Below, in pieces: positions 1-9,045 of a DNA stretch of 31,846 bases. This DNA is from a virus, in the IMG/VR virus record IMGVR_UViG_3300031857_000850, positions 1 through 31,846 of that record; one strand, written 5' to 3'. The notes under the pieces were generated by a model that was given only the letters and a program-made list of their open reading frames with translations, made no database searches and had not been told where the DNA came from. Both the position numbers and the translations under genes were made by a program. Each line of letters starts with the position of its first letter. The first letter of the stretch is position 1.

Positions 1-96
1 TCTGAAGCCTATGCGCTGTACCGCTCCATGCTGTCGGATTACATTGCTTTGGAAGCCACGCGCTTTCCTGAGATGCAGGAGTTTGTCGCGATATGA
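1..96 (+). CDS. Partial virion gene, C-terminal end only
   Basis: An open frame enters from the left edge and ends at a TGA that overlaps the next start in an ATGA arrangement. The 31 visible residues end in PEMQEFVAI and are helical in character. The position directly upstream of the tail nozzle-like gene suggests a head-completion or tail protein, but no family can be recognised from this fragment. The strongest support is the unbroken frame and the translational coupling. Confidence 0.65.
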   Translation, partial: SEAYALYRSMLSDYIALEATRFPEMQEFVAI

Positions 97-1649
97 GCCA
101 ACAGTTAGAGCGCTTTTCGATTTCTGCACCAGGCTTTTACGGCCTGAACACCCAAGATTCGCCGCTTGATCTTGCGGCGGGTTTTGCTTTGGTGGCGCAG
201 AATTGCATTCTCGACCAGTACGGTCGGATGGGCGCTCGTAAAGGCTGGGCAAAAGTAAATACCAGTACTGGCAATTTGGGCTCAAACGATGTAGGCGTCA
301 TTCATGAACTAGTCCAGACTGATGGTTCTGTGACAGTCTTGTGCGCTGGCAACAATAAGCTCTTCAAACTGAGCGGTACTAGCCTAGTTGAGTTGACCTA
401 TGGCGGCGGCGCTACAGCGCCAACAATTACTGCCAGTAACTGGCAGTGCGCGTCGCTTAACGGCATCACGTATTTTTTCCAAGCAGGCCACGACCCACTG
501 ATATACGATCCAGCGGTTAGTACCACTACCTACCGGCGTGTGAGCGAGAAAACTGGCTATGCAGGCACAGTGCCTTCAGGCAATATTTGTATTTCTGCTT
601 ACGGCCGTCTCTGGGTTGCAGGTAGTAATGCCGATAAGACGACACTGACGTTTTCTGATTTGCTATCCGGTCATGTTTATACGGGCGGCACTGCTGGTAC
701 GCTAAATGTTAATTCCGTCTGGCCAAATGGCGCAGATGAAATAACAGGATTGGCAGCGCATAACGGATTTTTGTTTATCTTCGGCAAACGCCAGATTTTG
801 GTATACCAAGGCGCTACAGCACCGTCGACGATGTCGCTGTACGACACGGTAATCGGCATTGGCTGCCAATGGCGCGATTCTATCCAGAGTACCAATACTG
901 ACGTCGTGTTTTTGTCGAATAGCGGTATACGGTCAATCATGCGTACCATCCAAGAAAAGTCCGCGCCGTTCCGCGACCTATCAAAAAATGTGCGCAATGA
1001 CTTGATGCAGTTGGTAGCTGGCGAAGACCCTGACAATATTAAAGCGGTGTACTCTGAGGTAGACGCGTTTTATCTGTTGACGCTGCCAACTACCGGTCAA
1101 GTCTACGTGCTAGACACTCGCGCGGCAATGCAAGACGGGTCATCACGCGCTACCACATGGACGCACATAGAGCCCACCGCGCTGTGCGCTCGTCGTAATG
1201 GCGATCTGTTAATTGGTAGGCCAGGATACATCGGTAAGTATTCTGGCTATTTGGATGACACAGAAACGTACCGTATGGCTTACTACACTAACCATGCGGA
1301 TTTAGGCGACATAACAGTCACATCCCTTGTTAAGCGTATATCGATTGTCGTTATCGGTGGGTCTGACCAAGTAGTAACCATTAAGTGGGGCTATGATTTC
1401 TCTGAGAACTATTTATCAGAAAACGTCACTATCCCTACGCAAGGTATATCGGAATACGGAATTGCCGAATATGGCGCTAACGGCGTGCCTGTCGCGCAGT
1501 ACGCTGGCGGTATTACGATTCAAACTTTAACCTCTCAGGCTACAGGGTCGGGCAAAGTAGTGCAAACAGGCTACGAGGCGGAAGTAAACGGTTTTGAGTT
1601 GTCCATACAAAAAATTGAAATCTTGGCCAAGCGTGGTCGGATTAGTTAA
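93..1649 (+). CDS. Tail nozzle/hub-like structural protein (P22 gp10-like, tentative)
   Basis: A 518-residue protein rich in short beta-strands, Gly, Thr and Asn, with no signal peptide or membrane segment. It opens with a motif around FSISAPGFYGLNTQDSPLDL and NCILDQYGRMGARKGW, seen at the N-terminus of podovirus tail proteins that fold as beta-propellers. Repeated strand blocks such as GFLFIFGKRQILVYQG and DVVFLSNSGIRS fit propeller blades. In P22-like phages this role extends the tail below the portal. The gene overlaps its upstream neighbour by ATGA and lies 9 nt before the fibre-tip gene, consistent with a tail-assembly transcription unit. The role is inferred from composition and context; another tail tube or nozzle protein is possible. 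Confidence 0.55.
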   Translation: MSQQLERFSISAPGFYGLNTQDSPLDLAAGFALVAQNCILDQYGRMGARKGWAKVNTSTGNLGSNDVGVIHELVQTDGSVTVLCAGNNKLFKLSGTSLVELTYGGGATAPTITASNWQCASLNGITYFFQAGHDPLIYDPAVSTTTYRRVSEKTGYAGTVPSGNICISAYGRLWVAGSNADKTTLTFSDLLSGHVYTGGTAGTLNVNSVWPNGADEITGLAAHNGFLFIFGKRQILVYQGATAPSTMSLYDTVIGIGCQWRDSIQSTNTDVVFLSNSGIRSIMRTIQEKSAPFRDLSKNVRNDLMQLVAGEDPDNIKAVYSEVDAFYLLTLPTTGQVYVLDTRAAMQDGSSRATTWTHIEPTALCARRNGDLLIGRPGYIGKYSGYLDDTETYRMAYYTNHADLGDITVTSLVKRISIVVIGGSDQVVTIKWGYDFSENYLSENVTIPTQGISEYGIAEYGANGVPVAQYAGGITIQTLTSQATGSGKVVQTGYEAEVNGFELSIQKIEILAKRGRIS

Positions 1650-1658
1650 GGAGTAGTC

Positions 1659-2351
1659 ATGTCAGACTATACAAAATCGACAGACTTTGCATCGAAAGAT
1701 TCGCTGCCATCTGGTAACGCAGCGAAGATCGTCAAGGGTACTGAGATTGACACCGAGTTTAATAACATCGCGACGGCGATTTCGACTAAAGCTGATTTGG
1801 CCAGCCCATCACTGACTGGCAGTCCTACAGCACCAACGCAATCGTCTGGCGACAGTTCGACTAAATTGGCTACCACAGCGTTCGTACAAGCAGCGCTGTC
1901 TGTCCTTTACCCAGTTGGATCGATTTACACAAACGCATCAGTTAGCACTAACCCTGCTACTTTATTTGGTTTCGGTACCTGGGAGGCGTTTGGAGCTGGC
2001 CGCGTTATGGTCGGCTTAAACGCTTCAGATACTGCGTTTGATACGCTAGGGGAAACCGGCGGCTCTAAAGATGCCACAGTAGTTAGCCACACACATAGTT
2101 TTAGTGGTACTACCTCCACTATTGGAAATCACGTCCACCCGCAACTTACTTATAACGCTTTAAGTTCAGGTGGGACAAAACCCGTTGGTTATGCAAATAC
2201 TGGTACTACCGCATCATATCTTTACGATACTGGTGAGGCTGGTAGCCATAACCATACTTTCTCAGGGACTACGGGCTCTTCTGGCTCATCCGGTACGAAT
2301 GCTAACTTGCAACCGTACATTGTCGTTTATATGTGGAAGCGCACTGCATGA
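1659..2351 (+). CDS. Short tail fibre / receptor-binding tip protein
   Basis: A 230-residue fibre protein. The N-terminal part (about residues 40-75) has the low-complexity block SPTAPTQSSGDSSTKLATTAF common in phage fibres. The middle carries LYPVGSIYTN and LFGFGTWEAFGAGRV, typical of collar/gp12-like receptor-binding domains. Three His-rich loops, SHTHSFSG, GNHVHP and GSHNHTFSG, resemble the HxH metal-binding sites that stabilise trimeric short tail fibre tips. The C-terminus LQPYIVVYMWKRTA is the usual terminal strand of this class. The start has a strong AAGGAG ribosome site. It likely contacts a cell-surface receptor at the tail tip. Confidence 0.75.
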   Translation: MSDYTKSTDFASKDSLPSGNAAKIVKGTEIDTEFNNIATAISTKADLASPSLTGSPTAPTQSSGDSSTKLATTAFVQAALSVLYPVGSIYTNASVSTNPATLFGFGTWEAFGAGRVMVGLNASDTAFDTLGETGGSKDATVVSHTHSFSGTTSTIGNHVHPQLTYNALSSGGTKPVGYANTGTTASYLYDTGEAGSHNHTFSGTTGSSGSSGTNANLQPYIVVYMWKRTA

Positions 2352-2683
2352 GTGCGATTGAAAAACAGCTCGAAGATTTTGGTGGAGGCATTACACATCA
2401 TTTTTCTGATGGGCTATATGCTAAAGAAGCACTTGTGCCAGCAGGCACTGCGATATTGAAACATACGCACGACTTTAGTCATCTGTCGATTCTGGCTAAA
2501 GGAAAAGTAGCTGTAATGGCAGATGAAGTAGTACAGGTTATTGAGGCGCCAGCTTGCATAGAGATTAAGGCTGGTGTAACACATGGGGTCAAGGCAATTA
2601 CTGACTGTGTTTGGTTTTGTATCCACGCAACGGACGAGAAAGACCCTGCGAAAGTGGATGACGTTTTAATTAAGGGGTACTGA
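2348..2683 (+). CDS. Cupin-fold protein
   Basis: A 111-residue single-domain cupin. Motif 1 is visible as LKHTHDFSHLSILAKGKV (about residues 36-53) and motif 2 as IKAGVTHGVKAI. The histidines could bind a metal, although the usual Glu of motif 1 is replaced by His. The start is the ATG overlapping the TGA of the fibre gene (ATGA), in preference to an in-frame ATG 15 nt upstream inside that gene. Its place between a receptor-binding fibre and ejection-protein genes suggests a virion-associated or fibre-related role, but substrate and function cannot be told. Confidence 0.65.
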   Translation: MSAIEKQLEDFGGGITHHFSDGLYAKEALVPAGTAILKHTHDFSHLSILAKGKVAVMADEVVQVIEAPACIEIKAGVTHGVKAITDCVWFCIHATDEKDPAKVDDVLIKGY

Positions 2684-2684
2684 C

Positions 2685-3761
2685 ATGCCTATCGGTGGAT
2701 TAATTAGCGCTGGCGCAAGTTTGCTAGGTGGCTTTCTTCAAGGTGAGGCCGCCAAAGATGCGGCGGCTACATCTGCGGGAGCGCAGACTGCGGCAGCAAA
2801 AATAGCGGCTGAAGAGTCCCGCTTTAGGCCGGTCGGCATGACGACTCGTTTTGGTACGAGTCAGTTTGGTTTCGACCCCAAGACTGGGCGCCTATCAAGC
2901 GCAAGTTACGCGGTCAGTCCTGAACTTAAAGCGTATCAAGACCGATTAGCGGCGCTTTTAGGTGGTCAGCTTGGCCAGGCCGAAGCCGCCGCCGGGATGT
3001 ACGCGCCACTGACAGGCGCTGCCGAGCGCATGTTTGGTTTGGGTGAGAGCTACCTAGCGCAGTCGCCCGAACAAGTAGCCCAGCAATATATGCAACGTCA
3101 GATGGATTTGCTGGCGCCTAGTCGTGAACGTCAGATGGCGCAACTGCAAAACCAACTATATCAAACTGGCCGTGGCGGCTTGTCAGTAGGTGCTACAAGC
3201 ACCCGTCCATCAGGCGCTGCTGGTTTAGGTGCTGCCAGCCCTGAGATGGAAGCCTACTACAACGCACTAGCACAGCAAGATGCAGCGCTGGCAGCGCAGG
3301 CACAGCAGGCTGGCCAGCAACAGCTGGCGTTTGGTACCGGCCTGTTCGGCACAGGTGCTGGGCTATTGGGTCAATACCAAGCAGGTCAAGTCGGCGCGCT
3401 GTCGCCATTCACTTCCTATCTGGGTGGCGTGAGTTCACTGGAAAGCCTTGGTATGCAGCCGTTCGAGTTGGGTGTGAATTTGGGTGGCCGTAACGTCAAT
3501 ACTTCTGGCGCAAATGCGCTTCTGCAAGGTGGTCTGGGCGCCGCGCAAGCGATGCAGCAGGCTAACGCGTACAGTCCAATAGGCTCTGCCTTGACTGGCC
3601 TTGGCTCCACTATGCAACAACAGCAGTATATGAACCGGCTATTCCCAACAGCGCCAGCGCCTATTGAGGAGCGGCAATTTAGGCCTATAACCGCTGCACC
3701 AGCTATACCGGCAACATCCTCATCGTCCAGCCCGTGGTCTGGTGGTTTTTACGCATACTAA
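2685..3761 (+). CDS. Probable internal virion / DNA ejection protein
   Basis: A 358-residue Ala/Gly/Gln-rich protein. The N-terminus (residues 1-25, GGLISAGASLLGGFLQG) is a glycine-rich hydrophobic segment like those of phage proteins that insert into membranes during DNA ejection. The middle (about 85-230) is helical and rich in Gln and Ala, and the C-terminus is proline-rich. The gene follows the cupin gene by 1 nt and precedes two long helical genes. A block of three such genes after tail genes matches the ejection-protein cluster of podoviruses (compare P22 gp7, gp20, gp16). The role is inferred from layout and composition, without a recognised domain. Confidence 0.5.
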   Translation: MPIGGLISAGASLLGGFLQGEAAKDAAATSAGAQTAAAKIAAEESRFRPVGMTTRFGTSQFGFDPKTGRLSSASYAVSPELKAYQDRLAALLGGQLGQAEAAAGMYAPLTGAAERMFGLGESYLAQSPEQVAQQYMQRQMDLLAPSRERQMAQLQNQLYQTGRGGLSVGATSTRPSGAAGLGAASPEMEAYYNALAQQDAALAAQAQQAGQQQLAFGTGLFGTGAGLLGQYQAGQVGALSPFTSYLGGVSSLESLGMQPFELGVNLGGRNVNTSGANALLQGGLGAAQAMQQANAYSPIGSALTGLGSTMQQQQYMNRLFPTAPAPIEERQFRPITAAPAIPATSSSSSPWSGGFYAY

Positions 3762-3770
3762 GGAGTAGAC

Positions 3771-5069
3771 ATGGCCAGCGAAATCTTAGGTCTGTTCACG
3801 ACGCCAGATCAATACAACTTAATGCAACAGCAGGCAACTGACGCCAAAGCGCTACAGTATGCCCAGCTAAATCCATTCCAGCGCGCGGAGATGAGTCTGT
3901 TCCGTGGCGGCGCAGGCTTGGGTAACGCTATCGGCGGCATATTTGGTATGCAAGACCCGCAACTGCGCATGATTAGCCAGCGCCAGCAGCTATCGCAGGG
4001 TCTGGATATGTCTGACCCGAATTCAATTATGCAAGTAGCGCAGCAAGCGGCTGAGTTAGGCGACATGCAGTTCGCTACTACTTTGGCAGAGTACGGCCGT
4101 AACGCGGCAGCTGAATTGGCTAAAACCAGAGCCTCTATCGCCACAGCTAAAAAAGCCGAGTTGACTATCGAGCAGGAAAATAAACTGCGCGATGAACTAG
4201 CTGCGCTTGGCTCTAATCCGACACAGTCCGACATCATCGCTACCGTGTCTAGGTATGGTTCGCCGGAGCGCGTGCTGGCAACTCTCAGTACGGCAGCTAC
4301 TACCCGAGAAAGCATTGAGGCGCGCAAGGACATAGAAAAAGAAAGGCTACTTGCAAGAGAACCTGAACAAAAGGCTAAAGCCGAACAGCGCGAACAGGAG
4401 CTAAAACTAGAGCACGAGCGTAAATTAGAAGCTCTAAGGGAAAAATTTGCTTCGCAAAAAGAAATTGAGCGCGAAAAACTCGATTATAAAAAGCAGGTAG
4501 CTGAAGAGAAAAAAGCGCAGGAAGAAGAAAAGAAAGAGAATAAGACGCTGACAGCTGGCTTGCAGGTAAAAGAAGATGAAGACCTCAAGTTAATTGATAG
4601 TTATCAAGCGCAACAAAAAGCGCTGGCAAGCCCAATTAAAATGTTGACGCCAGACCCTAAGACGAAAAAACCTCCGCTTGTACTGGGCCCACTACAAAAC
4701 CGTAAGTATGAGCTCGCAAACTTCCGTAGTAAATCTACGCCCGAAAGCCGCGCATATGCAGAGCTTGGTTCTGCTGTTAAAACGGCAGTAAATATTCAAG
4801 CTGATGCTGCTAAAGGCGTTCAGACTGATCGCGACATCATACGTTTCTCGAAGGCGCTTATTGACGCCTACGGTAATAACGATACGCAAGCAACACTGGA
4901 AGCACTGAAACGGTTTAACGGCGCGATTAAGGATGCAGAAGTTAAAACTAAGCAGATAATTGAGAGCCGTAGAAAGTCGCAAGGCGTGCAGCCTTATTTT
5001 GGTCAGGAGCAGCCAGCTACCGGAACTTCTACTCCAAAACGCGTCAAGTTTATGGACCTGCCTAAGTAA
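3771..5069 (+). CDS. Probable ejection protein with long coiled coil
   Basis: A 432-residue protein. Residues 1-120 are Gln/Ala-rich with a glycine-rich patch at RGGAGLGNAIGGIFGMQD. Residues about 185-275 are almost entirely Glu, Lys, Arg, Gln and Ala (KEREKLDYKKQVAEEKKAQ), a clear coiled-coil stretch. The C-terminus is polar. The start has AAGGAG followed by TAGACATG, nearly the same leader as the fibre-tip gene. Charged coiled coils in this position are typical of internal virion proteins released with the DNA, though a scaffold-like role cannot be excluded. Confidence 0.5.
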   Translation: MASEILGLFTTPDQYNLMQQQATDAKALQYAQLNPFQRAEMSLFRGGAGLGNAIGGIFGMQDPQLRMISQRQQLSQGLDMSDPNSIMQVAQQAAELGDMQFATTLAEYGRNAAAELAKTRASIATAKKAELTIEQENKLRDELAALGSNPTQSDIIATVSRYGSPERVLATLSTAATTRESIEARKDIEKERLLAREPEQKAKAEQREQELKLEHERKLEALREKFASQKEIEREKLDYKKQVAEEKKAQEEEKKENKTLTAGLQVKEDEDLKLIDSYQAQQKALASPIKMLTPDPKTKKPPLVLGPLQNRKYELANFRSKSTPESRAYAELGSAVKTAVNIQADAAKGVQTDRDIIRFSKALIDAYGNNDTQATLEALKRFNGAIKDAEVKTKQIIESRRKSQGVQPYFGQEQPATGTSTPKRVKFMDLPK

Positions 5070-5078
5070 GGTGCCGAG

Positions 5079-7346
5079 ATGGATATTGAACTCCCAAATG
5101 GCGTAGTAATTGAAGATGTGCCTGAAGGTGTATCTCAGGCAGAGATAAAAGCCCGAGCAATTCAGGCTGGGCTGGCAACGGAAGCAGATTTTCCTTCCGC
5201 GCCTGCTCCTGCGCCCGCACCCGCGCAGCAAGCGCGCTTGCAGCCGCCAAGTTTTGCCCAGCAAATGGTCGGTCCCGGCTCGCCTACTTACAGTCTGTTT
5301 CGCGGTGCGGTAATCGAACCCGCGCTTGGTATTAACCAACTGTTGGCACAGTCTGGTCTTTTTGGTGAAGACATTCGTCTTGGAGCGCAGCAAGCAGTTG
5401 AGCAAGAACGCGCCGCGTACGAGACTGGTCGTCAAGCAATGGGGCGTGAAGGGTTTGACATCACGCAGCTTGGTGGCGCTTTTCTGTCTCCTCTTAATAG
5501 GCTATTTGGCGCCGCCACTGCGCCGACCGTGGGTGGAAAAATGGCAGCTGGAGCAGGTTCGGCGGGCATTTTTAGTGGTTTACTACCTACTGCTGGCACT
5601 GACGAAAACTTTGCCGACGATAAACTGTTCCAGATGGGCGCAGGCGCCGTGTTTGGGGGGTTAATACCTGCCGTGGGTGTTGCTGGCGGAAAGGTGCTCG
5701 ACTACATCCGTAGCCTCCCTATAACGGCTAAAAATAAAGAGATAGCGTTGTGGGATTACATACAAAATCTTGTCGGGCCCGAAAAAGACGCCGCGTTGTC
5801 TGCGTTTAGAAATGCCGGTGAATTAGTCGCTGGCAGCCGTCCTACTGTAGCAGAGAGTTTAGTAGGCACGCCAAGCGCGGTTGGGCTCATAAAAGAGCAG
5901 CAACGGTTAGCTGGCCAAGCCGCTACAGCCCCAGCGTTTATTGAGCGCGGCGCAGAACAAGCCGCTGCCCGCGCCCGTACACTAGAAGGCGCGTTTGGGA
6001 CGCAAGCTGATTTAGAAGCAGCGCGTGCCGCCAGAACAGCTGAAACAACGCCTATGCGTGAAGAAGCGTTAGCGCAAGCCAATATTTATGGGCAGGTAGC
6101 GCCGCGTCTTGAGCAAGAAATTGCGCAGCGTGAGGCCGCTGCCATACAAAATCTTCAAACCACAGGAAAAATCGCCACCGAAGAAGCGCAGGCGCTACAG
6201 CGCGCGAATACTTGGACGCCAGTGCCAGGGCAACCGCGCTTCCCTGCGCGTTACAGCCCGAACTACGACATGGCTAAGAGCTTGAATACTGCTGTGCAAG
6301 AGGCAGCTGATGCGGTCGGGCAGCGTAAAGCGGAAGCGGCGTTTAAGAAATTACAGCTGCAAAGCGTCACAGACGAAGGGTTTTACCCATTATCGTCCGC
6401 GCCTTTGTTGGATAAGATTAACAACAGCTTATCCAAGACGGGCGAAAAATCTAATGCCTTGCTAGTAAATTCTTTGCAGAGTTTGCGCGACAAACTTGTT
6501 CGCTACACGGACGACAATGGCATCATCAATAGCGTTGACCTATATAACGTACGTAAAGAAATTGGCGATGATATCCGACAGTACATGTCGGAAAGAGGCG
6601 CTTCAGCTACGTTTGGCGCACAAGCTACTAACGTGGAAACGTCACTCAAGAAATTGCTGGACAACGCGATTAACACTGCGTCCGGCTCTAATTTGTGGAG
6701 CGACTACCTATCTAAGTTTGCGTCGCACAGCCAAAAAATTAACCGCATGGAAGTTGGTCAGGCGATTATCGGCAAACTAAACGCTGGAATTACCGACGTT
6801 GAAAAAGTCGGTGCGTTCGCGTCTGCGGTTGATAATGCAGCCAGCACTATCAAGCGCACGACCGGGGTGCAACGATTTGACAAACTATCTGATTTTCTTG
6901 AGCCCTCCCAAGTTAAAGCAGTTGAAAGCGTTCGTGCGGATTTAGCGAGAAAAGCCAACGCATTTGAGCTAGGCAAAGGCGTTAAAGGTAAAACCCCTGA
7001 AGAAGGCGCAAAGATTAACTTGCTTAACCGCTGGTGGACTATCGCCGGAGGCGTGTTGGATAGCCTTAAACGCGGTAGTCAAGCGGAGTTTGACCGCAAA
7101 ATGTCTGAGCTTATGTTAGACCCTGCAAAAATGGCTGGTTTCTTAGAAGTCATGCCAAAGCGCGAGACGACAAAAATAGCTGAAGCTATGATGGCGAAAA
7201 TGAGCCCGGAAACTAGACGCACATTTGCCAGCTATTTATCGACCGCGCCGTCTCGTGCAGTACGAACCGGTATACAGCAGACCATAGAGCGGCCAGAAGA
7301 GCGCATGCTGCCGCCCGTTGAAGTTATAGGATACCCAGAGGAGTAA
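5079..7346 (+). CDS. Large internal virion / DNA transfer-like protein
   Basis: A 755-residue, mostly helical protein. Residues 1-35 (LPNGVVIEDVPEGVSQAEIK) match a small N-terminal motif found on many phage internal virion proteins, followed by an Ala-Pro linker (PSAPAPAPAPAQ). Residues about 145-210 are glycine-rich and hydrophobic, suggesting membrane interaction. Residues 275-430 are strongly alanine- and glutamate-rich helices. It has the size and place of the largest ejection protein of podoviruses (P22 gp16 or T7 gp16 analog). No transglycosylase motif was recognised. It ends directly at the next ATG after an AGAGGAG ribosome site that serves the following gene. Confidence 0.5.
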   Translation: MDIELPNGVVIEDVPEGVSQAEIKARAIQAGLATEADFPSAPAPAPAPAQQARLQPPSFAQQMVGPGSPTYSLFRGAVIEPALGINQLLAQSGLFGEDIRLGAQQAVEQERAAYETGRQAMGREGFDITQLGGAFLSPLNRLFGAATAPTVGGKMAAGAGSAGIFSGLLPTAGTDENFADDKLFQMGAGAVFGGLIPAVGVAGGKVLDYIRSLPITAKNKEIALWDYIQNLVGPEKDAALSAFRNAGELVAGSRPTVAESLVGTPSAVGLIKEQQRLAGQAATAPAFIERGAEQAAARARTLEGAFGTQADLEAARAARTAETTPMREEALAQANIYGQVAPRLEQEIAQREAAAIQNLQTTGKIATEEAQALQRANTWTPVPGQPRFPARYSPNYDMAKSLNTAVQEAADAVGQRKAEAAFKKLQLQSVTDEGFYPLSSAPLLDKINNSLSKTGEKSNALLVNSLQSLRDKLVRYTDDNGIINSVDLYNVRKEIGDDIRQYMSERGASATFGAQATNVETSLKKLLDNAINTASGSNLWSDYLSKFASHSQKINRMEVGQAIIGKLNAGITDVEKVGAFASAVDNAASTIKRTTGVQRFDKLSDFLEPSQVKAVESVRADLARKANAFELGKGVKGKTPEEGAKINLLNRWWTIAGGVLDSLKRGSQAEFDRKMSELMLDPAKMAGFLEVMPKRETTKIAEAMMAKMSPETRRTFASYLSTAPSRAVRTGIQQTIERPEERMLPPVEVIGYPEE

Positions 7347-8039
7347 ATGCCATTCGCGCTTATTGCCGCCGCGAATACAGCCATTGCGGCGGCGAAAGCC
7401 GGGTGTAAGCTTTACAAGGATATTAAGAATGCGGCTGGGGACGTCAAGGATGTACTTGACGATCTGAAAAAGCAGTTTGCTGCTAAACCCAACCCATCTA
7501 ACGAAGAGAAACGACAGTACAACGAAGAAGTCCAGCGCGTCCAGACGATTGCTAAAACTGATCCTGGGGATGCGTTTACAGACATTGGCGAGCAGTTAGG
7601 AAAGTTCATGGACGCGTATGACGCGATCATTAAACTGTTCCTGAAAGAAGAGATGGAAGCCAAGAAGGTCTATAAGGGTGATGAGAGTATAGGAAGGCGA
7701 GCGCTTCGGCGCGTATTGATACGATCCAGACTAGATTCTATGCTGGCTAGTATCCGCGAAGAAATGGTGTACAACGCTCCGCCCGAGCTGGGGTCATTGT
7801 GGAGCAAATTTGAGGCTATGTGGAAGCAGATCAATGAAGAGCAAGAAATTGCTCGTGCTGAAGAATTGCGGAAAGCTCAAATAGCGGCATGGCAACGGGC
7901 AAGAACAATAAACAAGGCAAAGGCGCTGGCAACTTGGATTGGCGCGATCCTGTTCGTCCAAGTTTGGATGTGGGCGCTAATGGTAATGATAAGGAAAAGT
8001 CAGACGTATCAATCGTTATCGTCATATGTCTGGCAGTAA
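7347..8039 (+). CDS. Conserved phage protein, C-terminal membrane anchor
   Basis: A 230-residue protein with an amphipathic Ala-rich N-terminus (MPFALIAAANTAIAAAKAG), a charged helical middle and one predicted membrane segment near residues 195-215 (WIGAILFVQVWMWALMVMI). It begins one base after the preceding stop with a strong ribosome site. Its last 151 nt are read in a second frame by the next gene. It sits between ejection-type genes and the lysis cassette and may be an envelope-active virion or lysis accessory protein. I do not recognise a named family. Confidence 0.6.
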   Translation: MPFALIAAANTAIAAAKAGCKLYKDIKNAAGDVKDVLDDLKKQFAAKPNPSNEEKRQYNEEVQRVQTIAKTDPGDAFTDIGEQLGKFMDAYDAIIKLFLKEEMEAKKVYKGDESIGRRALRRVLIRSRLDSMLASIREEMVYNAPPELGSLWSKFEAMWKQINEEQEIARAEELRKAQIAAWQRARTINKAKALATWIGAILFVQVWMWALMVMIRKSQTYQSLSSYVWQ

Positions 8040-8227
8040 TGGCGCTGACATTTGTGTTTGCTATACCGATGCTAGGTATGGCTTACATGGATATGAATAA
8101 CGCTACTGCCGCAGCCGTTGAAGAGTTAAAGCGTATGCGTGAGACGCGCCGTAGATATGTAATGGAGTTAAGGAAACTTTATGAGCCTGACACTGAGCCA
8201 ATTACGCCAACTACTCCCCAAGAATAA
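7889..8227 (+). CDS. Small single-pass membrane protein
   Basis: A 112-residue protein with a polar N-terminus (GKNNKQGKGAGNLDWRDPVRP), one strong membrane segment about residues 41-66 (VSIVIVICLAVMALTFVFAI) and a charged helical tail (AVEELKRMRETRRRYVMELR). The first 151 nt overlap the previous gene in another frame, and the last 47 nt overlap the endolysin gene. The ribosome site for this start is weak, so a later start such as the ATG codon inside the membrane segment is possible, although that would remove the anchor. The position before the endolysin makes a holin or antiholin-like role possible but unproven. Confidence 0.6.
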   Translation: MATGKNNKQGKGAGNLDWRDPVRPSLDVGANGNDKEKSDVSIVIVICLAVMALTFVFAIPMLGMAYMDMNNATAAAVEELKRMRETRRRYVMELRKLYEPDTEPITPTTPQE

Positions 8228-8831
8228 GTACGTCGAGCACTGGCACACTGCGCTGGCCATGCCTCAGACCGAGCTTGGCGGCAGCACGCTGCTAGACGAC
8301 TACGATATCAATACCCCAAAACGAATCGCGGCGTTTATTGCGCAATGTGCTCATGAATCTGGTGGGTTTTCTGTGCTTCAAGAAAACCTAAATTACAAAC
8401 CCCAAGCGCTTCGGCGCCTTTTTTCGAAGTATTTCACCGATGATGTTATTGCTGGACAGTATTGCGCGAAACCTAACAAGCAGGAGGCTATTGCCAACCG
8501 TATTTACGCTAACCGTATGGGGAATGGCGATGAGTCTTCTGGTGACGGCTATCGGTTTCGCGGTCGTGGGCTTATTCAGCTTACTGGACGAGACAACTAT
8601 CAAGCTTTTGCTGACAGCTTGGAAATGGCCATAAACGACGTGCCTGACTATTTGGCCACGTTCGAAGGGGCAAGTCAGAGCGCTTGCTGGTTTTGGGAGA
8701 AAAATGGCTTAAATAAGTGGGCCGACGCAGGCGACATAAAAGAACTGACGCGCCGGATTAATGGCGGTTTCATTGGGCTTGAAGATAGGATCAAACACTA
8801 TGAACATGCGTTGCATATTCTTGCTGGCTAG
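8181..8831 (+). CDS. Endolysin, glycoside hydrolase family 19 (chitinase-like lysozyme)
   Basis: A 216-residue single-domain GH19 enzyme that would cleave the glycan backbone of peptidoglycan. The catalytic pair is visible as Glu59 in AHESGGF and Glu68 in LQENLNY. Family hallmarks follow: YRFRGRGLIQLTGRDNY (about residues 122-138), a Trp-rich SACWFWEKNGLNKWAD and a C-terminal TRRINGG. Length is usual for phage GH19 endolysins. No signal peptide is present, so export would depend on the nearby holin-like protein. The ribosome site AAGGA precedes the ATG, and the 3' end overlaps the lipoprotein gene, placing it first in the lysis cassette. Confidence 0.92.
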   Translation: MSLTLSQLRQLLPKNKYVEHWHTALAMPQTELGGSTLLDDYDINTPKRIAAFIAQCAHESGGFSVLQENLNYKPQALRRLFSKYFTDDVIAGQYCAKPNKQEAIANRIYANRMGNGDESSGDGYRFRGRGLIQLTGRDNYQAFADSLEMAINDVPDYLATFEGASQSACWFWEKNGLNKWADAGDIKELTRRINGGFIGLEDRIKHYEHALHILAG

Positions 8832-9045
8832 TCTGGCGTTAATAGGTTGTCAGGACCGCTTTCGCTACCCATGCCAAGACCCAGCGAACTGGGAAAACAA
8901 AGAATGCAAGCGTCCTATTTGTTCGTCAACAGGCACGTGCCCAGATCAATTAACCAAACCGGAGGATATGAAATCCGATGAACCCGCTAAAGTTAATCAG
9001 CCAGTTCCTTGCAATGAACCAGGAGCAGCACGATGCAGTAATTAA
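8800..9045 (+). CDS. Small Cys-rich lipoprotein
   Basis: An 81-residue protein with a signal peptide and lipobox Leu14-Ile15-Gly16-Cys17 (SLALIGCQDRF). The mature part starts QDRFRYPCQDPANW and holds six further cysteines, consistent with disulfides in the periplasm. The chosen ATG has AGGA nine bases upstream; an in-frame ATG two codons later would also work. The DRFRYPCQDP motif is one I associate with conserved small phage lipoproteins next to lysis genes, function unknown. Because a convincing Rz1-like gene exists downstream, this is probably not the main o-spanin; superinfection exclusion or envelope remodelling are alternatives. Confidence 0.75.
   Translation: MNMRCIFLLASLALIGCQDRFRYPCQDPANWENKECKRPICSSTGTCPDQLTKPEDMKSDEPAKVNQPVPCNEPGAARCSN

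Noticed and set aside
3809-4333. 174-codon antisense frame opposite a structural gene
   Set aside because: Ser/Ala/Cys-rich shadow of the coding strand, no start signal, no coupling to neighbours.
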